The translations under genes were made by a program, and so were the position numbers. This document shows, one piece after another, positions 26,390 through 35,822 of a DNA stretch of 64,000 nucleotides. The notes below the pieces were generated by a model that was not told the origin of the DNA, made no database searches, and saw only the letters and a program-made list of their open reading frames with translations. The stretch's first letter is position 1. Each line of letters starts with the position of its first letter. Source of the DNA: UBA6186 sp050012295 (GTDB taxonomy: Bacteria; Pseudomonadota; Gammaproteobacteria; UBA6186; Azoamicaceae); the NCBI GenBank assembly GCA_050012295.1, contig JBEKHL010000002.1, positions 1 through 64,000 of the forward strand. Direction: 5' to 3'.

Positions 26390-26929
26390 TTAAGTCTTTA
26401 TTTAAGTTTATTATTTTTATTATGTATGGTTTTTATGTGACTAGTTTAAAAATGTCGATACAAAACAATCTTTTATGAGAATCAAATATCTGTTAAGCAC
26501 CTATGATAATCTTTTGATTTACCTGTGTATAAATTTGGGATTTAAGAAAAAACCATGGCACGACCAAACTTTCTAGACAGGTTTAACACAGTTTTTTAGT
26601 GGGGTTTAGCGAAAGTTAAAAAATATACAGCCAGCAACAATTAATCCAGCTGCCTAAGAAGATGAGTGTAGCAGCAAGGTTATAATTATCATTCTTTAAG
26701 AACTTTTATATTTATTATTATTATTAAAGAAAGCTTTTTATGTAGATAACCCTTAAATTCTTTTGTTTTATAAAGAAATAATTATGTTAATAGATATGTG
26801 AAGAACTTATAATATACTCTGGTATAACATGTTAATAAAAAACAAAAAAATTTATTGTGAACAAGAGTGGATTTTTTCCACAGCATATGTAGAGTGTTAT
26901 CTACCATTTTTATACAGGAAAAATCTTTA
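26390..26929 (+). other. oriC: Candidate chromosomal replication origin (oriC)
   Basis: Gene-free stretch between rpmH (minus) and an S9 peptidase gene (plus), upstream of dnaA. Sites resembling DnaA boxes: a perfect TTATACACA on the minus strand (26524-26532), TTATCTACA on the minus strand (26741-26749), TTGTTCACA on the minus strand (26856-26864) and TTTTCCACA on the plus strand (26874-26882). The AT-rich tract at 26704-26730 could be the unwinding element. Gene direction and G-over-C bias of the + strand switch here. No GATC site occurs in the interval, so Dam/SeqA control is not indicated. The assignment is by context and motif, not by experiment. Confidence 0.65.
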
Positions 26930-28945
26930 ATGTTTAGTCAATTTGTTCGTTTTGGTATGTTGGTTTTCTTGTTTGTTTCAAGCATGGCTGGGTTTGCTGT
27001 GGCGCCCAACAACAAGGATCCCATAATTCCTAGAGCGGTGCTTTTTGGAGATCCTAAATATTCTCAGCCCAAAATTAGCCACGACGGTAAACACTTGGCA
27101 TATATGGCGCCATGTCACGGGGTTTTAAATGTATGGGCAGGAAAATTGGGGCAACATAAAAGTATGCATCCTGTGACTCACAATAAAAAAAGAGGAGTAA
27201 CTACTTATCTGTGGTCATATGATAATGAACATATTTTGTATGTAGATGATTATAAAGGTAACGAAAATTGGCGGCTGTATCAGGTAAACATTAGAACAGG
27301 AAGATCAAAAGTATTATTTTCTTATCAAAAAGTGCAAGGAAAAATTATTGGGCTTAGTCAGAAGTTTCCGGAGGAGATCTTAATTGGGATCAACCGTCGT
27401 CGAGCGGATTTTCATGATGTATATAGGCTGAACATTAGAACAGGAAGAATATCGTTAGTTTATGAAAATAATTTTTTTGCTGATTTTATCAGCAATGAAA
27501 ACTTAAAGATAGTAATAGCAGTAGAATCTACCAAGGCGGGAGGGGCGGTAATCTATAGATTAGGGAAGAATTTTGTTAAAACAGAGCTTCTTTCTATTGA
27601 GCCAGAAAACATTTTAACGACCACCCCGTTATCTTTAAATAAAACCGGAGATGTTTTGTATTTGTTAGATAGTCGTAACAGAAATACAGCTGCTTTAACC
27701 AGCTTAGATTTAAGAACTAAAGTAACTCAGTTAATTGCGGAAAATCAAAAAGCTGATCTTGATGAAGTTTTGTTTCATCCTTCTGATCTAACACCACAAG
27801 GATATAGATTTACATATGAGAAACAGAGCTGGTCTGCATTAACTTCTAGTTTTCAAGAAGATATAGCTTATCTTAATAATGTAGATCCTGGCGAATTTAA
27901 TATAATTAATAGCTCTTTAGATTATCAAAAATGGATAGTAGCTTATGATAGAGATATAGGTTCTCCGCATTATTATTATTATGATCGAACATTAAAAAAA
28001 GCTTATTTTTTATTTGCAGGAAGGCCAAGCTTAGATCAATTACCATTAACCAAAATGAAAACCGTCATTATTACTTCTCGAGACAATCTTCCTTTGGTAA
28101 GTTATTTATCGATCCCTAGATGGGAACGATTAAAAAAATATGCCACCATGCCAAGCATTCCAATGGTCTTATTGGTGCATGGAGGTCCAAATGCTCGTGA
28201 TTTTTGGGGATACAACAGTACTCACCAATGGTTAGCTAATCGAGGTTATGCGGTATTAAGTGTTAATTTTAGAGGGTCTTCTGGGTTTGGTAAAAATTTT
28301 GCTAATGCTGGCAATGGTGAGTGGGGCGCCAAGATGCAAGATGACTTGGTGGATGCTGTTGAGTGGGCAATAGGTAAAGGTATTGCTACCAGGGAAAAAG
28401 TAGCTATTATGGGGGGGAGTTATGGTGGGTATGCTACATTAATGGGAATATCAAAAACGCCAGATCTTTTTGCTTGTGGAGTAGATATTGTTGGGCCAAG
28501 TAATTTGCAAACGCTCATGCAATCTATTCCGGAGTATTGGAAGCCTTTTTATTTTGTGTTGAAACGAATGATAGGTGGAGAACCAACCTCACCTGAAGGA
28601 AGAACTTTTTTGGCAGATCGTTCTCCTGTTACATATATACATAATATAAAAAAACCATTGTTGATTGGGCATGGTGTTCATGATCCTCGGGTAAAGCAAG
28701 ATGAATCTGAACAAATTGTAAATTTGTTATTGGCCAAACATATTCCAGTAACATATTTATTATACCCAGATGAAGGTCATGGATTTAGAATCCCAGAAAA
28801 TAGGCTTTCCTTTTATGCTGTTGCGGAAAACTTTTTAGCGCAAAATTTAGATGGTAGGGCCGAACCTATTAAGAAAAAAGATCTTAACAATTCTAGCATT
28901 CAGATCAAAGCTGGGAAAGAATATATAACGGCTTTAAAAAAATAG
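26930..28945 (+). CDS. Secreted S9-family prolyl oligopeptidase-like peptidase
   Basis: A protein of about 671 residues of the S9 acylaminoacyl-peptidase/dipeptidyl peptidase group. The start at 26930 gives MFSQFVRFGMLVFLFVSSMA, a signal peptide, and has AGGA upstream. The longer GTG form would remove it and cover likely DnaA boxes. A beta-propeller-like region spans about residues 45-380. The alpha/beta-hydrolase domain has LVHGGPNARDFWGYN, the nucleophile in MGGSYGGYA, and the later GVHDPRV (Asp) and DEGHGF (His). Predicted periplasmic or outer-envelope peptidase cleaving oligopeptides. Its place between oriC and dnaA is unusual. Confidence 0.9.
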   Translation: MFSQFVRFGMLVFLFVSSMAGFAVAPNNKDPIIPRAVLFGDPKYSQPKISHDGKHLAYMAPCHGVLNVWAGKLGQHKSMHPVTHNKKRGVTTYLWSYDNEHILYVDDYKGNENWRLYQVNIRTGRSKVLFSYQKVQGKIIGLSQKFPEEILIGINRRRADFHDVYRLNIRTGRISLVYENNFFADFISNENLKIVIAVESTKAGGAVIYRLGKNFVKTELLSIEPENILTTTPLSLNKTGDVLYLLDSRNRNTAALTSLDLRTKVTQLIAENQKADLDEVLFHPSDLTPQGYRFTYEKQSWSALTSSFQEDIAYLNNVDPGEFNIINSSLDYQKWIVAYDRDIGSPHYYYYDRTLKKAYFLFAGRPSLDQLPLTKMKTVIITSRDNLPLVSYLSIPRWERLKKYATMPSIPMVLLVHGGPNARDFWGYNSTHQWLANRGYAVLSVNFRGSSGFGKNFANAGNGEWGAKMQDDLVDAVEWAIGKGIATREKVAIMGGSYGGYATLMGISKTPDLFACGVDIVGPSNLQTLMQSIPEYWKPFYFVLKRMIGGEPTSPEGRTFLADRSPVTYIHNIKKPLLIGHGVHDPRVKQDESEQIVNLLLAKHIPVTYLLYPDEGHGFRIPENRLSFYAVAENFLAQNLDGRAEPIKKKDLNNSSIQIKAGKEYITALKK

Positions 28946-29046
28946 TACGCAAATGTTTTATGAAAAACAGTGGACTTTTTTTGTGGTATAGGTAAAGTAC
29001 TAGATCAGTTTTGGTAAAAAAACGCAAAACATGTACGCTACGTAAC

Positions 29047-29076
29047 TATGCTGGAAACTCATATGTGTTCAGTATA
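29047..29076 (+). repeat. Copy of the dispersed 30-bp repeat, upstream of dnaA
   Basis: This 30-bp unit matches the copy at 49606-49635 at 25 of 30 positions by hand count, and all five differences are transitions. It contains GAAACTCATATG followed by TTCAGTATA. It ends 51 bp before the dnaA start codon, so it lies within or near the dnaA promoter. Confidence 0.65.
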
Positions 29077-29127
29077 TAAATTTATATTTTTTATATCAAA
29101 TATTTAAAAAAAACATAAGGATTTTTC

Positions 29128-30453
29128 GTGTCGGTTCAAATTGATTTGTGGCAGCAATGTGTTCAAAGATTAAAGGATCTTGTTCCACAACAAATGTTTA
29201 ATCAATGCATAATGCCCTTACAAGCAGAAATAGCTGGTGATAGTTTAGTAGTGTTTGCCCCTAATCAATATGTATTGGATCAAGTAAATCAGAATTTTTC
29301 TCAAGCTATAGAGAACACTATTAGTAATGTTTCAAAGGGATGGTTTAGGAAGATATCTTTCTCTGTTGGGGGGGCAAATTTAGCTAAAAACAATGAGCTG
29401 TCTGATGTTGTTAACAAAGATGCTAAAGAAAGAGCTAACAACTTAAACGAAACTTTTACGTTTGATAATTTTGTAGAAGGAAAATCTAATCAACTAGCCA
29501 AAGCAGCAGCCAGACAGGTGGCAGAAAATCCTGGCGGGTCGTATAACCCTTTGTTTTTATATGGTGGCGTTGGTTTAGGAAAAACCCATCTAATGCATGC
29601 TGTTGGTAATTTAATTGTTGCTAACAAACCTAATGCAGCGGTGGTATATTTGCATTCAGAGCGTTTTGTTGCTGATATGGTAAAAGCTTTGCAAAACAAT
29701 GCTATAAACGATTTTAAGAAATTTTATCGTTCGGTAGATGCGTTACTTATAGATGATATTCAATTTTTTTCAGGAAAAGAACGTTCGCAGGAAGAATTTT
29801 TTCATACGTTTAATGCTCTTCTGGAAGGTCAACAACAAATTATTTTGACTTCAGATCGCTACCCAAAAGAAATTAATGGTATAGAAGAAAGATTAAAGTC
29901 AAGGTTTGGAGCTGGGTTAACAGTTGCGGTACAGCCGCCAGAACTGGAAACTAGAGTTGCAATTTTAATTAATAAAGCAAAACAATATGGGGTAGAATTA
30001 AGGCACGAAGAGGCCTTTTTTATCGCTAAAAGGATCCGTTCTAATGTGCGAGAATTGGAAGGAGCATTAAAGAGGGTTATCGCTAATGCTAAATTTACTA
30101 ATAGTGAGATTTCTTTACCTTTTGTACAAGAGGCTTTAAAAGATTTGTTTGCGTTACAAGAAAAATTAATTTCTATTGATAACATTATGAAAACAGTAGC
30201 AGATTACTATAAAGTAAAAGTTTCAGATTTGTTATCAAAGCGTCGCAGCAGATCTGTGGCTCGTCCTAGACAGATGGCCATGGCTTTATGTAAAGAACTA
30301 ACGAACCATAGTTTACCAGAAATAGGGGATGCTTTTGGGGGGCGAGATCATACTACTGTCTTGCATGCGTGTAGAACTATAAAAGATCTTGCTGTAGCTA
30401 GCGTGGATTTAGGGGAAGATTTTAATAATTTAGTTAGAATTTTATCTACTTAA
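29128..30453 (+). CDS. dnaA: Chromosomal replication initiator protein DnaA
   Basis: A 441-residue AAA+ initiator that binds DnaA boxes and opens oriC. It has an N-terminal DnaB-interaction domain (WQQCVQRLKDLVPQQMFNQ), the Walker A motif GGVGLGKTHL near residue 146, Walker B LLIDDIQFF, and the DNA-binding domain IV signature GGRDHTTVLHACRTI near the C-terminus. The start is GTG with ATAAGG eight bases upstream. It begins the dnaA-dnaN-recF run. dnaN starts one base after its stop. Confidence 0.99.
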   Translation: MSVQIDLWQQCVQRLKDLVPQQMFNQCIMPLQAEIAGDSLVVFAPNQYVLDQVNQNFSQAIENTISNVSKGWFRKISFSVGGANLAKNNELSDVVNKDAKERANNLNETFTFDNFVEGKSNQLAKAAARQVAENPGGSYNPLFLYGGVGLGKTHLMHAVGNLIVANKPNAAVVYLHSERFVADMVKALQNNAINDFKKFYRSVDALLIDDIQFFSGKERSQEEFFHTFNALLEGQQQIILTSDRYPKEINGIEERLKSRFGAGLTVAVQPPELETRVAILINKAKQYGVELRHEEAFFIAKRIRSNVRELEGALKRVIANAKFTNSEISLPFVQEALKDLFALQEKLISIDNIMKTVADYYKVKVSDLLSKRRSRSVARPRQMAMALCKELTNHSLPEIGDAFGGRDHTTVLHACRTIKDLAVASVDLGEDFNNLVRILST

Positions 30454-30454
30454 T

Positions 30455-31597
30455 ATGATTTTTTTTGTAAAAAAAGAGTTCTTTTTAAGATTTTTTAAAT
30501 TAGCCGCTTTTGTTGCGGTAGACAAAAAAATTGGGGCTAGTATTTTAGGATCGCATGTGTTGTTATCTGCAACCAAGCAAAAATTATCGTTGGTAGCCAC
30601 AGATCTAGATATAGAATTAATAGTTGAAGAACCATTAACTTCCATTGAACAACCAGGGGCCGCAGTTATTCCTTTTCGTAAGATTAATGAAATTTGTAAG
30701 GCTATGACAGATGACGTAGAACTTCATGTGTTTATTGCCCCACCGTCGTCCAAAATACACATAGAATCTAGTCAAGGTTTTTTTTCAATTAATTATCTGG
30801 ATGCACAAGAGTTTCCCGTGCTAAGTGATAAAGTTTTTTATACTTCTTTTTCTGTTTCCGCTAAAGTTTTGCAGGATTTGGTTAGTAAAACAGCCTTTGC
30901 TATGGGAGATGATGATAGTAGGCAGTTTCTAAATGGAGTTTTTTTATGTTTTTCTAATAATGAAATAGTGTCTGTTGCAACAGACGGACATCGTTTGGTT
31001 GTATGGGAGGCGATAAAAAACAATAAGGTTTCCGAAAAAATTATACGAGACTTAGCAACGGAAGTAAAATTTCTATTACCCAGAAAAAGCGCGCTTGATC
31101 TTTTAAAAATTTTAAATGAAGCGCCAGCAGAAACAATGGTGCAGATGAGTGTTGGAGAAAATCACGTTAGGCTGATTATTAACAATATTACTTTTACATC
31201 TAAATTATTATCAGCAAATTTTCCTTCATACCAGAAACTAATTCCGGTCAAATTACAAAACGTATTGGTTACCAATAAAGAAACATTAAAAGCTTGTTTG
31301 TTGCGAGCTGCTGCTCTGTTGGGCGATAGATCTCAAGGAATTAGATTGGTTTTTTCTAAAGATACTTTACAAATGACGGCTAGAAATGAGAACGATGATT
31401 TAGTACAAGAAAATATATCGGTACAGTATTTTGGGGTTCCATTAGAGATTTGCTTTAATATAAAATATTTATTAGAGTTTTTATCGAGTGTTGATGGTGA
31501 TGAGGTCTCAATAAGGATGGAAAACGCTAAAAGTGGAGTTTTAATGCAAGATGTAGCGTTAAAAAGTTCTTATGTGTTAATGCCGATGCAGTTGTAA
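30455..31597 (+). CDS. dnaN: DNA polymerase III beta subunit (sliding clamp)
   Basis: A 380-residue ring-forming processivity factor. Typical segments are LLSATKQKLSLVATDLDIEL near the N-terminus and VATDGHRLVVWE at about residue 175. The C-terminal hydrophobic pocket region ends SSYVLMPMQL (usually YVVMPMRL). Three repeated clamp domains fit the length. The ATG lies one base downstream of the dnaA stop, so coupled translation is likely. recF follows 16 bp later. Confidence 0.98.
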   Translation: MIFFVKKEFFLRFFKLAAFVAVDKKIGASILGSHVLLSATKQKLSLVATDLDIELIVEEPLTSIEQPGAAVIPFRKINEICKAMTDDVELHVFIAPPSSKIHIESSQGFFSINYLDAQEFPVLSDKVFYTSFSVSAKVLQDLVSKTAFAMGDDDSRQFLNGVFLCFSNNEIVSVATDGHRLVVWEAIKNNKVSEKIIRDLATEVKFLLPRKSALDLLKILNEAPAETMVQMSVGENHVRLIINNITFTSKLLSANFPSYQKLIPVKLQNVLVTNKETLKACLLRAAALLGDRSQGIRLVFSKDTLQMTARNENDDLVQENISVQYFGVPLEICFNIKYLLEFLSSVDGDEVSIRMENAKSGVLMQDVALKSSYVLMPMQL

Positions 31598-31613
31598 TAA
31601 TTGCGAGAGTCTA

Positions 31614-32714
31614 ATGTTAATTAAACAATTATGTATAGATGGTGTTAGAAATTTAGAAAAATTAAATTTACAGTTGGCTCCCAACGTTAATGTTTTTATT
31701 GGTCTAAATGGTAGTGGAAAAACCAGTTTGTTAGAAAGCATTTATTTTTTGGCCTTGGGGCGTTCATTTAGAGTGGCGAATGTTGATGGTATAATAGGTT
31801 TTGATAAAACATTTGCTGCAGTATCTGCGATTTATTCCGACAAAAGCGCTCAGCAAATAAAAATCAGCACAATAAAACACAAAAACAAAGATAAACTCAA
31901 CAAAATTGGAGGAGCGCAAGCTGGTTTATCGCAAATTGCTCTTTTAGCCCCCACCCAAATAATCCACGAGGGTAGTAGTAAGTTGATTTTTGCTGAACCA
32001 GAAGGTCGTAGAAAATTTTTAGATTGGATTGTTTTTTATTCTAATAAAGATTATCAACATTTGTGGAGAGATTTTAACAGAATATTACAGCAGCGTAATA
32101 GCGTATTAAAAAAACATCATAAAGAAACACGAGGCATTTTAAAAGAATTAGACAGAATGTTTGTTAATCTTGCTGAACAAATCAGGATGGCAAGACAAAA
32201 AACTTGGCAACAATTTTATGCTGTTTGGTTAAAGTGTTTTGATAAGCTAGGATTTAATAGTTGTATAAAGCCAGAGATTAGCCTTTTTGATGGTTGGAGC
32301 GGAGATTTATCTGAAAAGTTAATACAAAATTATGAGGCAGATTTTAGGTTGAGTTTTACAACTGCCGGACCACACAGAGCAGATTTATATTTTTCTATAG
32401 AAAACAGAGCAGCAAAAGCAGTGTTATCTCGCGGGCAAGGTAAAGCGATATCTTTTAGTTTAATTTTAGCCAGATCGATTTTTTTGCAAGAACAATTGGA
32501 TCAAAACAATACTGTTAGCGTATTATTGATAGATGATTTGTGTGCAGAGTTAGATAATATTAATGGAAAAAAAATAATAGAGTTTTTGTTAAGTTTTAAT
32601 CAAAAACAGCAAGTAGTTATCACTAGTATAAAAAAAAACAATTTGTTAAATATGCTACCAAAAGAAAGCTGTCAATGGTTTTCTATGAAAAGAGGCAAGG
32701 TAAATATTATATAG
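31614..32714 (+). CDS. recF: DNA replication and repair protein RecF
   Basis: A 366-residue SMC-like ATPase that helps RecFOR load RecA at single-strand gaps. Walker A GLNGSGKTSLLESIYFLALG lies near residue 30, the ABC signature-like LSRGQGKAISFSLILARS near residue 275, and Walker B VSVLLIDDLCAELD near 300. Length is normal. It closes the dnaA-dnaN-recF run. The stop is 11 bp from the end of the convergent nhaC-type gene, and gyrB lies separately about 4.5 kb away. Confidence 0.97.
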   Translation: MLIKQLCIDGVRNLEKLNLQLAPNVNVFIGLNGSGKTSLLESIYFLALGRSFRVANVDGIIGFDKTFAAVSAIYSDKSAQQIKISTIKHKNKDKLNKIGGAQAGLSQIALLAPTQIIHEGSSKLIFAEPEGRRKFLDWIVFYSNKDYQHLWRDFNRILQQRNSVLKKHHKETRGILKELDRMFVNLAEQIRMARQKTWQQFYAVWLKCFDKLGFNSCIKPEISLFDGWSGDLSEKLIQNYEADFRLSFTTAGPHRADLYFSIENRAAKAVLSRGQGKAISFSLILARSIFLQEQLDQNNTVSVLLIDDLCAELDNINGKKIIEFLLSFNQKQQVVITSIKKNNLLNMLPKESCQWFSMKRGKVNII

Positions 32715-32725
32715 ATGGTTAGTGT

Positions 32726-34024
32726 TTATAATTTGGGATTTCTTTCAATTTTAATAAACATAATATATAGCACCGCGACTATACCCAATATATAACAATA
32801 ATATACATGAGGAGTGATTGCTAACGGAGAAACGCCAGCAATAGCGCTAGCTAAAAGTATTTGGGCTCCATAAGGAATAATACCTTGAAACACGCAAGAA
32901 AAAATATCTAGCCATGCTGCACTGTAGTGGGCTGGGATATGGTGTTTTTTAGCGATGTTTCTTGCTGTTTCCCCGCTAAAAATTATTGCGATAGTATTAT
33001 TGGCAAGCAACAGATCAAAAACACTTACTATTTTAGCGATAAATAGTTGTGCCATTTTGGATCCTCCTTGTAGCTTAGCAATCCACGAGGAAAGATAATT
33101 AGTAAGCTCTTTTGCGCCTTTACTTGCGAGACCAGAAAGTCCGCCAACCATTAATGAAAGCAACATAATTTCGTGCATGGATGTAAAACCGGCAGTGATA
33201 TTATTGCTTAAAAATAATAAATCATGATGGTTATCGTTGATAAAACCAACAATTCCAGCGTAAGCTATACTCGCCACTAGAGATATAAATATATTTACAC
33301 CAAAAATCGCAAGCAATATTAACACAACATACGGAGACACCAACAATAAAGAATACTCACCTGTAACTACGAAAGAACCCTTGCAGGTATGCAGAAAAAG
33401 TAAAGGCAAGGTTAGCATAGAAGCAATTAATGCTATTTTTGCGTTAATTTTTAATTTCGCTTTCATGTCGGCTTCTTGGGACATTACTGCCGCAATAGTA
33501 GTGTCTGAAATAATCGAGAGATTGTCACCAAACATTGCTCCACCAACAACGGTTGCTACGCCCAAAATCGTAGAGGATCCTGCTTGAGCACTCAAAGCTG
33601 CTGCAATAGGCGTAATAGTAGCGATAGTACCCATGGAAGTACCTATAGCCATTGAAATAAAAGCCGCAGAAATAAAAATACCAATTAGAAAAAATTGTGA
33701 CGGTATTAAAGTAAGTGCAAGATTAACGGTAGCGTCGACACTACCAATTGCTTTGGTGGTCTCGCTAAAGGCACCGGCTAGTAAGAAAATAATACACATA
33801 GTAATAATGTCTCGATGTCTAACTCCATCTAAGAAAGCATCCATACGCTCTTTGGTGCTACCTTTATGTAAAATCCAACCAAGAGCTATAGAAGGAATAA
33901 TGGCGGTTAACGGAGATATTTGATAAAAGGCATTGGCTATATTGTTAGAGGAGAAGTATATGCCGCTTCCTACAAATAGTAATATAAACAATAAAACAGG
34001 TATAAAATGTACTAAACAAACCAC
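32726..34024 (-). CDS. nhaC: Na+/H+ antiporter, NhaC family
   Basis: A 432-residue inner membrane protein with about ten to twelve hydrophobic segments. The NhaC hallmark GAMFGDNLSIISDTTIAA (about residues 165-182) and AIGTSMGTIATITPIAAAL (about 128-146) are present. It presumably exchanges sodium for protons, or a related solute such as malate/lactate in the MleN branch. The start is GTG. It interrupts the usual recF-gyrB adjacency together with the genes to 37.1 kb and runs against the replication-leading direction. The NhaC symbol reflects family, not proven substrate. Confidence 0.88.
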   Translation of the reverse strand: MVCLVHFIPVLLFILLFVGSGIYFSSNNIANAFYQISPLTAIIPSIALGWILHKGSTKERMDAFLDGVRHRDIITMCIIFLLAGAFSETTKAIGSVDATVNLALTLIPSQFFLIGIFISAAFISMAIGTSMGTIATITPIAAALSAQAGSSTILGVATVVGGAMFGDNLSIISDTTIAAVMSQEADMKAKLKINAKIALIASMLTLPLLFLHTCKGSFVVTGEYSLLLVSPYVVLILLAIFGVNIFISLVASIAYAGIVGFINDNHHDLLFLSNNITAGFTSMHEIMLLSLMVGGLSGLASKGAKELTNYLSSWIAKLQGGSKMAQLFIAKIVSVFDLLLANNTIAIIFSGETARNIAKKHHIPAHYSAAWLDIFSCVFQGIIPYGAQILLASAIAGVSPLAITPHVYYCYILGIVAVLYIMFIKIERNPKL

Positions 34025-34173
34025 AACTTTCTGTTGTCCTAAAAACGTTTTTAATTATTATAACCACATTATAGTTAAATTTTCAAACTAAGAAGTGTTA
34101 AAAAATAGCTAGAGTGAAACAGCAGTGTATAAAGGTTAGAGTTGTTTTGGGTATATTCCTTATTTTAGTGCCA

Positions 34174-34788
34174 TTACGGTTTATTTGAAGGTTTGTTTGT
34201 ATTATCATTAAAATTATCCGTAGCCCTTAGTATTGCTTGCTCATTAGAATGAGCTTCTAGCACGAATAACACCAAATTGTTTGGAACTGCAACCATATGC
34301 TCTCTAACTAAACTTGTTGTTGGTACTAAATTTTTTATTCCTCCACTAATTAACAGATCATAAGCTACGCCACTATAACTATTTGTTTCCAAATATTTCT
34401 TTAAAAAACGGTTGTTGCCATATTCATCTAACTTTTGCTTAAGATTATTTACATCTAAAGTATATAAATCTACAGTATAATCTGGAGATTTATATTGTAT
34501 TTGTTTATCTAAAATTGAATTTATATCGTTAATAAAATTTTGTTGTGGTTTATATTTATTAAATACCGTGATTCCTTCGGGCCATAAACTAACATATATT
34601 TCTCTAGTTTCTATCGAAACAAGCCCTATATTTGATTGAACCCCTTTAATTAATGGGAAAGGGACTAAAAAAGATTTTGTTACGTTAATATGGTTAAGAG
34701 GTGTAAACCTTTTTGAATAATAAGATTCAAGGAAATATCCAGATTTCCATATCCTAATTCTAGTTAGAAGAGAGTTTTTCCCAATCAT
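34174..34788 (-). CDS. Unrecognised protein, 204 residues
   Basis: No family is recognised with confidence. The protein is soluble with no signal peptide. The middle has beta-rich character (VSIETREIYVSLWPEGITVF), and about residues 130-180 contain SYSGVAYDLLISGGIKNLVP then LVLFVLEAH. The pattern around YSGVAYDLLISGGI recalls the helix following the catalytic cysteine in papain-like folds, but no cysteine is present, so no enzymatic claim is made. The C-terminus is Asn/Lys-rich and probably disordered. GGAAG precedes the ATG. It stands alone between nhaC and a divergent unknown gene. Confidence 0.55.
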   Translation of the reverse strand: MIGKNSLLTRIRIWKSGYFLESYYSKRFTPLNHINVTKSFLVPFPLIKGVQSNIGLVSIETREIYVSLWPEGITVFNKYKPQQNFINDINSILDKQIQYKSPDYTVDLYTLDVNNLKQKLDEYGNNRFLKKYLETNSYSGVAYDLLISGGIKNLVPTTSLVREHMVAVPNNLVLFVLEAHSNEQAILRATDNFNDNTNKPSNKP

Positions 34789-34931
34789 AACGCTGCTTCC
34801 ATAATTTCGTTAACCTTTTATAACTTAATTATCATTATAATATATATTGACACAATTTTAAAAACCATATAACTTACAGCCACAGGTTGATATCAATAAT
34901 AAAACGGTTATAAAAAGCTATTTATTTTTTT

Positions 34932-35822
34932 ATGTTAAATTTAAATATATTGTTACAAAAGATCCGTAACCATTTTATTGAAAAAAAAACGATTTCTATA
35001 ACAACAGAAGAAGCAACATTTAGTAAAGACTTAAATAACTCTATAACAAGAGCGTTAAATTTTTTACTGTTTATTTTAACCAACAAACCTGGTGTTATAC
35101 AGGTGTTGGATAATTTAACCAAAAACCCAGATTTTTGGGAGGCTGTCCACGTTAATAATTTTATTGTAAAACACTTAGAAAAAATAATGCCGGCATTGCG
35201 TATTGATTACGATGATATGGTTAATTTGTCTACCATGTTGTCTGTGGTTACAACCTTAAGTTTTTATGTTGTAAAATTAAACGAAGGCGTAACTGATCTA
35301 CAGGCAGAAGCTTTTAGAAACGATATCAAATTTATTTTTGAATATCTTCGAAGCCAAAAAATTTATGATCAACCATCTTCATCATCGTTGTCATTTTGTT
35401 GCCCACAACATTTTATTCAGGTTGCGTACACTATAGCCACCACAGAAAAAAAATTAGCTAAATTGAGTGTAACGACATTAACAACAAATGAATTTGATAT
35501 TAAACAGCAAGAAAGGCTGGCTGAACTAGAGAAAAATTTTTTCATACAAATAGGAATTATTTTAACTACACAAAACGATACTTCAAGTTTAGCTAGAGAT
35601 TTGTTACTGCGGGCGCATATTATAAAAAAAGAAGCTGAAAAACTAGTATTGTTTCGTTTTGCATCAATAACCAAAAATAGTAGTACTGTAGGCTGCCAAC
35701 GTACAGATTCTTATAATAGTCTTAACGATAGCTATTCAACTCAAATGATCAGCGGTAACGAGAATAACGATTCTAGCGATCAAGAAAGTAATTTTTTTGG
35801 GAAAACTGTTTGTTTATACTAA
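34932..35822 (+). CDS. Unrecognised helical protein, 296 residues
   Basis: A soluble, largely alpha-helical protein with no recognised family. Residues 1-130 and 150-235 are helix-rich (LNNSITRALNFLLFILTNKPG; FRNDIKFIFEYLRSQK). The last 50 residues are Ser/Asn-rich and low complexity (TDSYNSLNDSYST). No signal peptide or membrane segment is clear. The ATG lacks a good ribosome site. The stop codon lies inside the left unit of a long inverted repeat, so the final codons derive from that repeat. Confidence 0.55.
   Translation: MLNLNILLQKIRNHFIEKKTISITTEEATFSKDLNNSITRALNFLLFILTNKPGVIQVLDNLTKNPDFWEAVHVNNFIVKHLEKIMPALRIDYDDMVNLSTMLSVVTTLSFYVVKLNEGVTDLQAEAFRNDIKFIFEYLRSQKIYDQPSSSSLSFCCPQHFIQVAYTIATTEKKLAKLSVTTLTTNEFDIKQQERLAELEKNFFIQIGIILTTQNDTSSLARDLLLRAHIIKKEAEKLVLFRFASITKNSSTVGCQRTDSYNSLNDSYSTQMISGNENNDSSDQESNFFGKTVCLY

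Noticed and set aside
26867..26929. GTG start giving a longer S9 peptidase
   Set aside because: It would place 21 extra residues before the signal peptide and cover DnaA-box-like sites. ATG 26930 has AGGA upstream.
34352..34470. Papain-like/NlpC catalytic domain in the 204-residue unknown protein
   Set aside because: The helix pattern is suggestive but the catalytic cysteine position holds no Cys, so no enzymatic assignment was made.
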